This document shows, one piece after another, positions 59,984-62,000 of a stretch of DNA of 62,000 bases (its first letter is position 1; the number at the start of each line of letters is the position of its first letter). The notes under the pieces are model-generated. The model searched no databases. It was not told the origin of the DNA and worked only from the letters and a program-made list of their open reading frames with translations. Origin of the DNA: Tubiluchus corallicola (Eukaryota; Priapulida; Priapulimorpha; Priapulimorphida; Tubiluchidae); assembly GCA_030141605.1 (NCBI GenBank), contig JAQGDQ010000486.1, positions 1 to 62,000 of the forward strand, written 5' to 3'. The translations under genes and the position numbers were made by a program.

Positions 59984-61190
59984 TATAGATAGATAGATAT
60001 TTTATTTCTGAAAATCACATTCCAACACAAAAATTACAAATTACACCCGATGGTTTTATCAGCGGGCAGAGCTCAGGTAATGATTTCCAGATCGTACTAA
60101 CAATTTTACTCAACGTAGCTGCACAGGTATACATACAGATATACAAATTTAGTTGTAAGCTCCATAAAGCGAAAAATAAAACTATTTACTAAGCATTTGT
60201 ACACATGTATTAAACAAATATTTTACCTATATGATGATCTCCGTGATGCGGTTATATATCCGCTAACAAAGCTATACTATTTAATTCACAAATCTTGCAT
60301 ACAGTCGTAAATGAAACTACCTATTGACGTTAATTCTCCATCAAATAAATTTGCAATATTACTATAATTTAATGCGTACAGTGATCTATAAAGTGCATTT
60401 TCATGGCACTCGCACAAAAAATGCTCTTCTGTCTGAATTTCTCCACAAAGACACAGCCTGCGCTCACGAGGTACATTTGCCCAACGACCTGTTTCTATAG
60501 CTAGATTGTGTGATGAGACCCTTATTCTTGTGATGAGTATACGTTTGTGCTCAGGTAACTCTGTCTTCCCATACATTGGATACACGGTCAAATTGGGATT
60601 TATTTCCAAATAAGTCTTGCATTTTGTACGATTAGAAACTCGGACATGAGTCTTTCGTCTCTCTACATCTGTCTGTACATGATCCGTTGTAGACATAACA
60701 CTGTCTAAATATTTGTATCCCTTTGTTCGCGTATCTTTACATAAATTCCATACCAGCATAAACGGGTCATCCGTCATAGCGTGACGCTGGCTTACCAACT
60801 TCGAGACGAACTTCTTTTGTACGTTTTTTACCCTCGCTTCAAGTGAGGGCATGCCAAGTTCTAGCAAGCACACATCGTTTGTGGTAGATGTACGAACGCC
60901 CAGTAGAGCTTTAATAGTAGTGCGGTACGGAACCTCGCCAATACGGGCACTGCCACATATCCAGGCTTCGCACCCATAAAGTATGGACGAGAGCAATGCA
61001 GATTCTAGCACCTTCCGTTTTATCCAAAATGGGAAGTCAATGTTCTTGGATACAAAAGAGACAAATTTCATCACGTGTGGCTGCTTGGATTTAAAATGTT
61101 CCCTAACAGCAGCATCGGGCGATCCATCTTGAGTAAAGACAACCCCCAAGTATGACCCCCTTGAGTATAACCTACTGTTAAAAATACATT
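59984..61190 (-). mobile_element. 5'-truncated LINE with intact ORF2 C-terminus
   Basis: The minus-strand frame runs from upstream of 61149 to a stop at 60286, at least 287 codons with no interruption. It starts at the YLGVVFTQDGSPD segment that follows the RT palm. It continues through KRKVLESALLSSILYGCEAW and an LLGVRTSTTNDVCLLELGMP block. It ends with a Cys/His cluster, CLCGEIQTEEHFLCECHENA. These are C-terminal ORF2 features of CR1/L2/RTE-like elements of invertebrates. The RT catalytic core is missing. The 3' UTR ends AATAAAATATCTATCTATCT at 59984, a TATC tail. The long open frame implies a young insertion, antisense in intron 16. Confidence 0.88.
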
Positions 61191-61893
61191 ATAACACAAT
61201 AAACCATCATTAAAAGAAACAAATTAAAAACTAAAAGAATCTACATATTTGCCAAGAGTCGTATTACTACCATTTAAAGGTATTTTCATATAGGGTACAG
61301 CTGAATAAAACTCAAGATTTGAATTATAAACTAACGTTTAAAAATTACATCATGTAGCCGCATAGTATCAATCATAAACAATTTTGCCTTGTATATCTGC
61401 ATTACGTAATAAGAAACTGAAGACGTTAACAAGGCATCAACTTCCACTTAATTTCAATTTTAACGCTTGGTGAACCGTAATTGCTTTGATGCGAGCTGAG
61501 CAGAACTTTCTCCCGGCTCCATTTCCCTCTCTATTCCACAAATTAGATTATCCCTCGCGTAATAGTCGTCTGCAGCTTCCCGTGGATCAGCTGATAGGCA
61601 GAGAGAGCTTGTTCTTTGTAGCAGTAATCATTCCAATTGGGAAAGCATCTGGGAAATTTCCGCCACCCAATTGAGTGCAAATTAGAATTGTTCTGCTAGA
61701 TCCAACATTGCAGCTTGTAGATGTTGTGCACTGGCAAATCTTTTTCACGTTCTAACATTTGTTTCTGTAAACTCTATTTACAAAATTCAATTTATTTTCC
61801 TTTGTAGATCTTGAGTTTAGTTTGATTTAATTTGCTCATGCATTGTTTTAAGTTTCAGCTAAAGAAGAATTAAATTCTTAATACTATTATTAA
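61191..61893. other. Intron 16 continuation, nothing recognised
   Basis: AT-rich sequence. A short plus-strand frame at 61486-61674 has no domain features or splice support. Confidence 0.5.
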
Positions 61894-61966
61894 GCGGGTT
61901 AGCTCAAGAGTGGTTTCTCTATGTTAAGCATTTTAGAGCTCTGGTCTGTACTCAGATGGATGACCA
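61894..61966 (+). repeat. 5S-rRNA-like SINE fragment
   Basis: GCGGGTTAGCTCAAGAGTGG resembles a tRNA-type A box. ATGTTAAGCATTTTAGAGCT then CTGGTCTGTACTCAGATGGA and TGACC follow the layout of the 5S rRNA 3' half (AAGTTAAGC, CTGGTTAGTACTTGGATGGGTGACC). It echoes the minus-strand module at 44031-44122. It is too diverged for a working 5S gene. It may extend past the window. Confidence 0.45.
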
Positions 61967-62000
61967 AAAATAATTTGACAACTGTAATTTTCGTAAAATG

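Overview
The window looks like nuclear DNA of a non-vertebrate animal. It is AT-rich and intron-rich, with GT-AG introns and tRNA-derived, 5S-like and CR1-like repeats. There is no bacterial or viral gene organisation. The phylum cannot be fixed from the sequence. Only one host protein-coding gene can be supported with confidence.

That gene is a plus-strand member of the PLEKHA5/6/7 (PEPP) family; from memory the Drosophila counterpart is kramer. By joining coding segments at consensus splice sites with matching phase I find a first coding exon (two alternatives, 21421-21458 or 25462-25499) followed by 15 exons from 25558 to 58817. They form one open frame of 1362 codons with no stop, so the 3' end lies beyond the window. 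In order it encodes the C-terminal part of a WW domain, a basic linker, a complete PH domain, a very long proline/glutamine/serine-rich disordered exon containing two PPxY motifs, an acidic/basic low-complexity stretch and a helical, coiled-coil-like C-terminal part. Such proteins bind phosphoinositides through the PH domain and act at junctions and the cytoskeleton in other animals.

Layout: 1-21.4 kb has no convincing gene. It holds a 5'-truncated LINE end (3602-4225), a 34-bp minisatellite of about 23 copies (4697-5497), a possible orphan exon (6641-6697), a reverse-transcriptase scrap (7785-7860), trinucleotide low-complexity DNA and a tRNA-like remnant. From 21.4 to 27.4 kb are the two alternative first exons, exons 2-3, a CRE/CCAAT/GC-box cluster and a tRNA-derived SINE. 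The 9-kb intron 3 holds a CT microsatellite, a 202-bp MITE with terminal inverted repeats and a decayed LINE. From 36.4 to 49.4 kb are exons 4-14, with a composite SINE/foldback in intron 7. The 8.2-kb intron 14 carries a palindromic MITE-like sequence, a perfect RFX X-box match and another reverse-transcriptase scrap. After exons 15-16 the last 3 kb hold a LINE C-terminal ORF on the minus strand with its 3' tail and a 5S-like SINE fragment at the window edge.

No CRISPR array, rRNA operon or intact tRNA gene was seen, and no intact transposase or reverse transcriptase. The most interesting items are the paired same-length, same-phase alternative first exons that enter the middle of a WW domain, WW-binding PPxY motifs in the same protein, the structured SINE/foldback composite, and the promoter-like and RFX-like elements inside introns.
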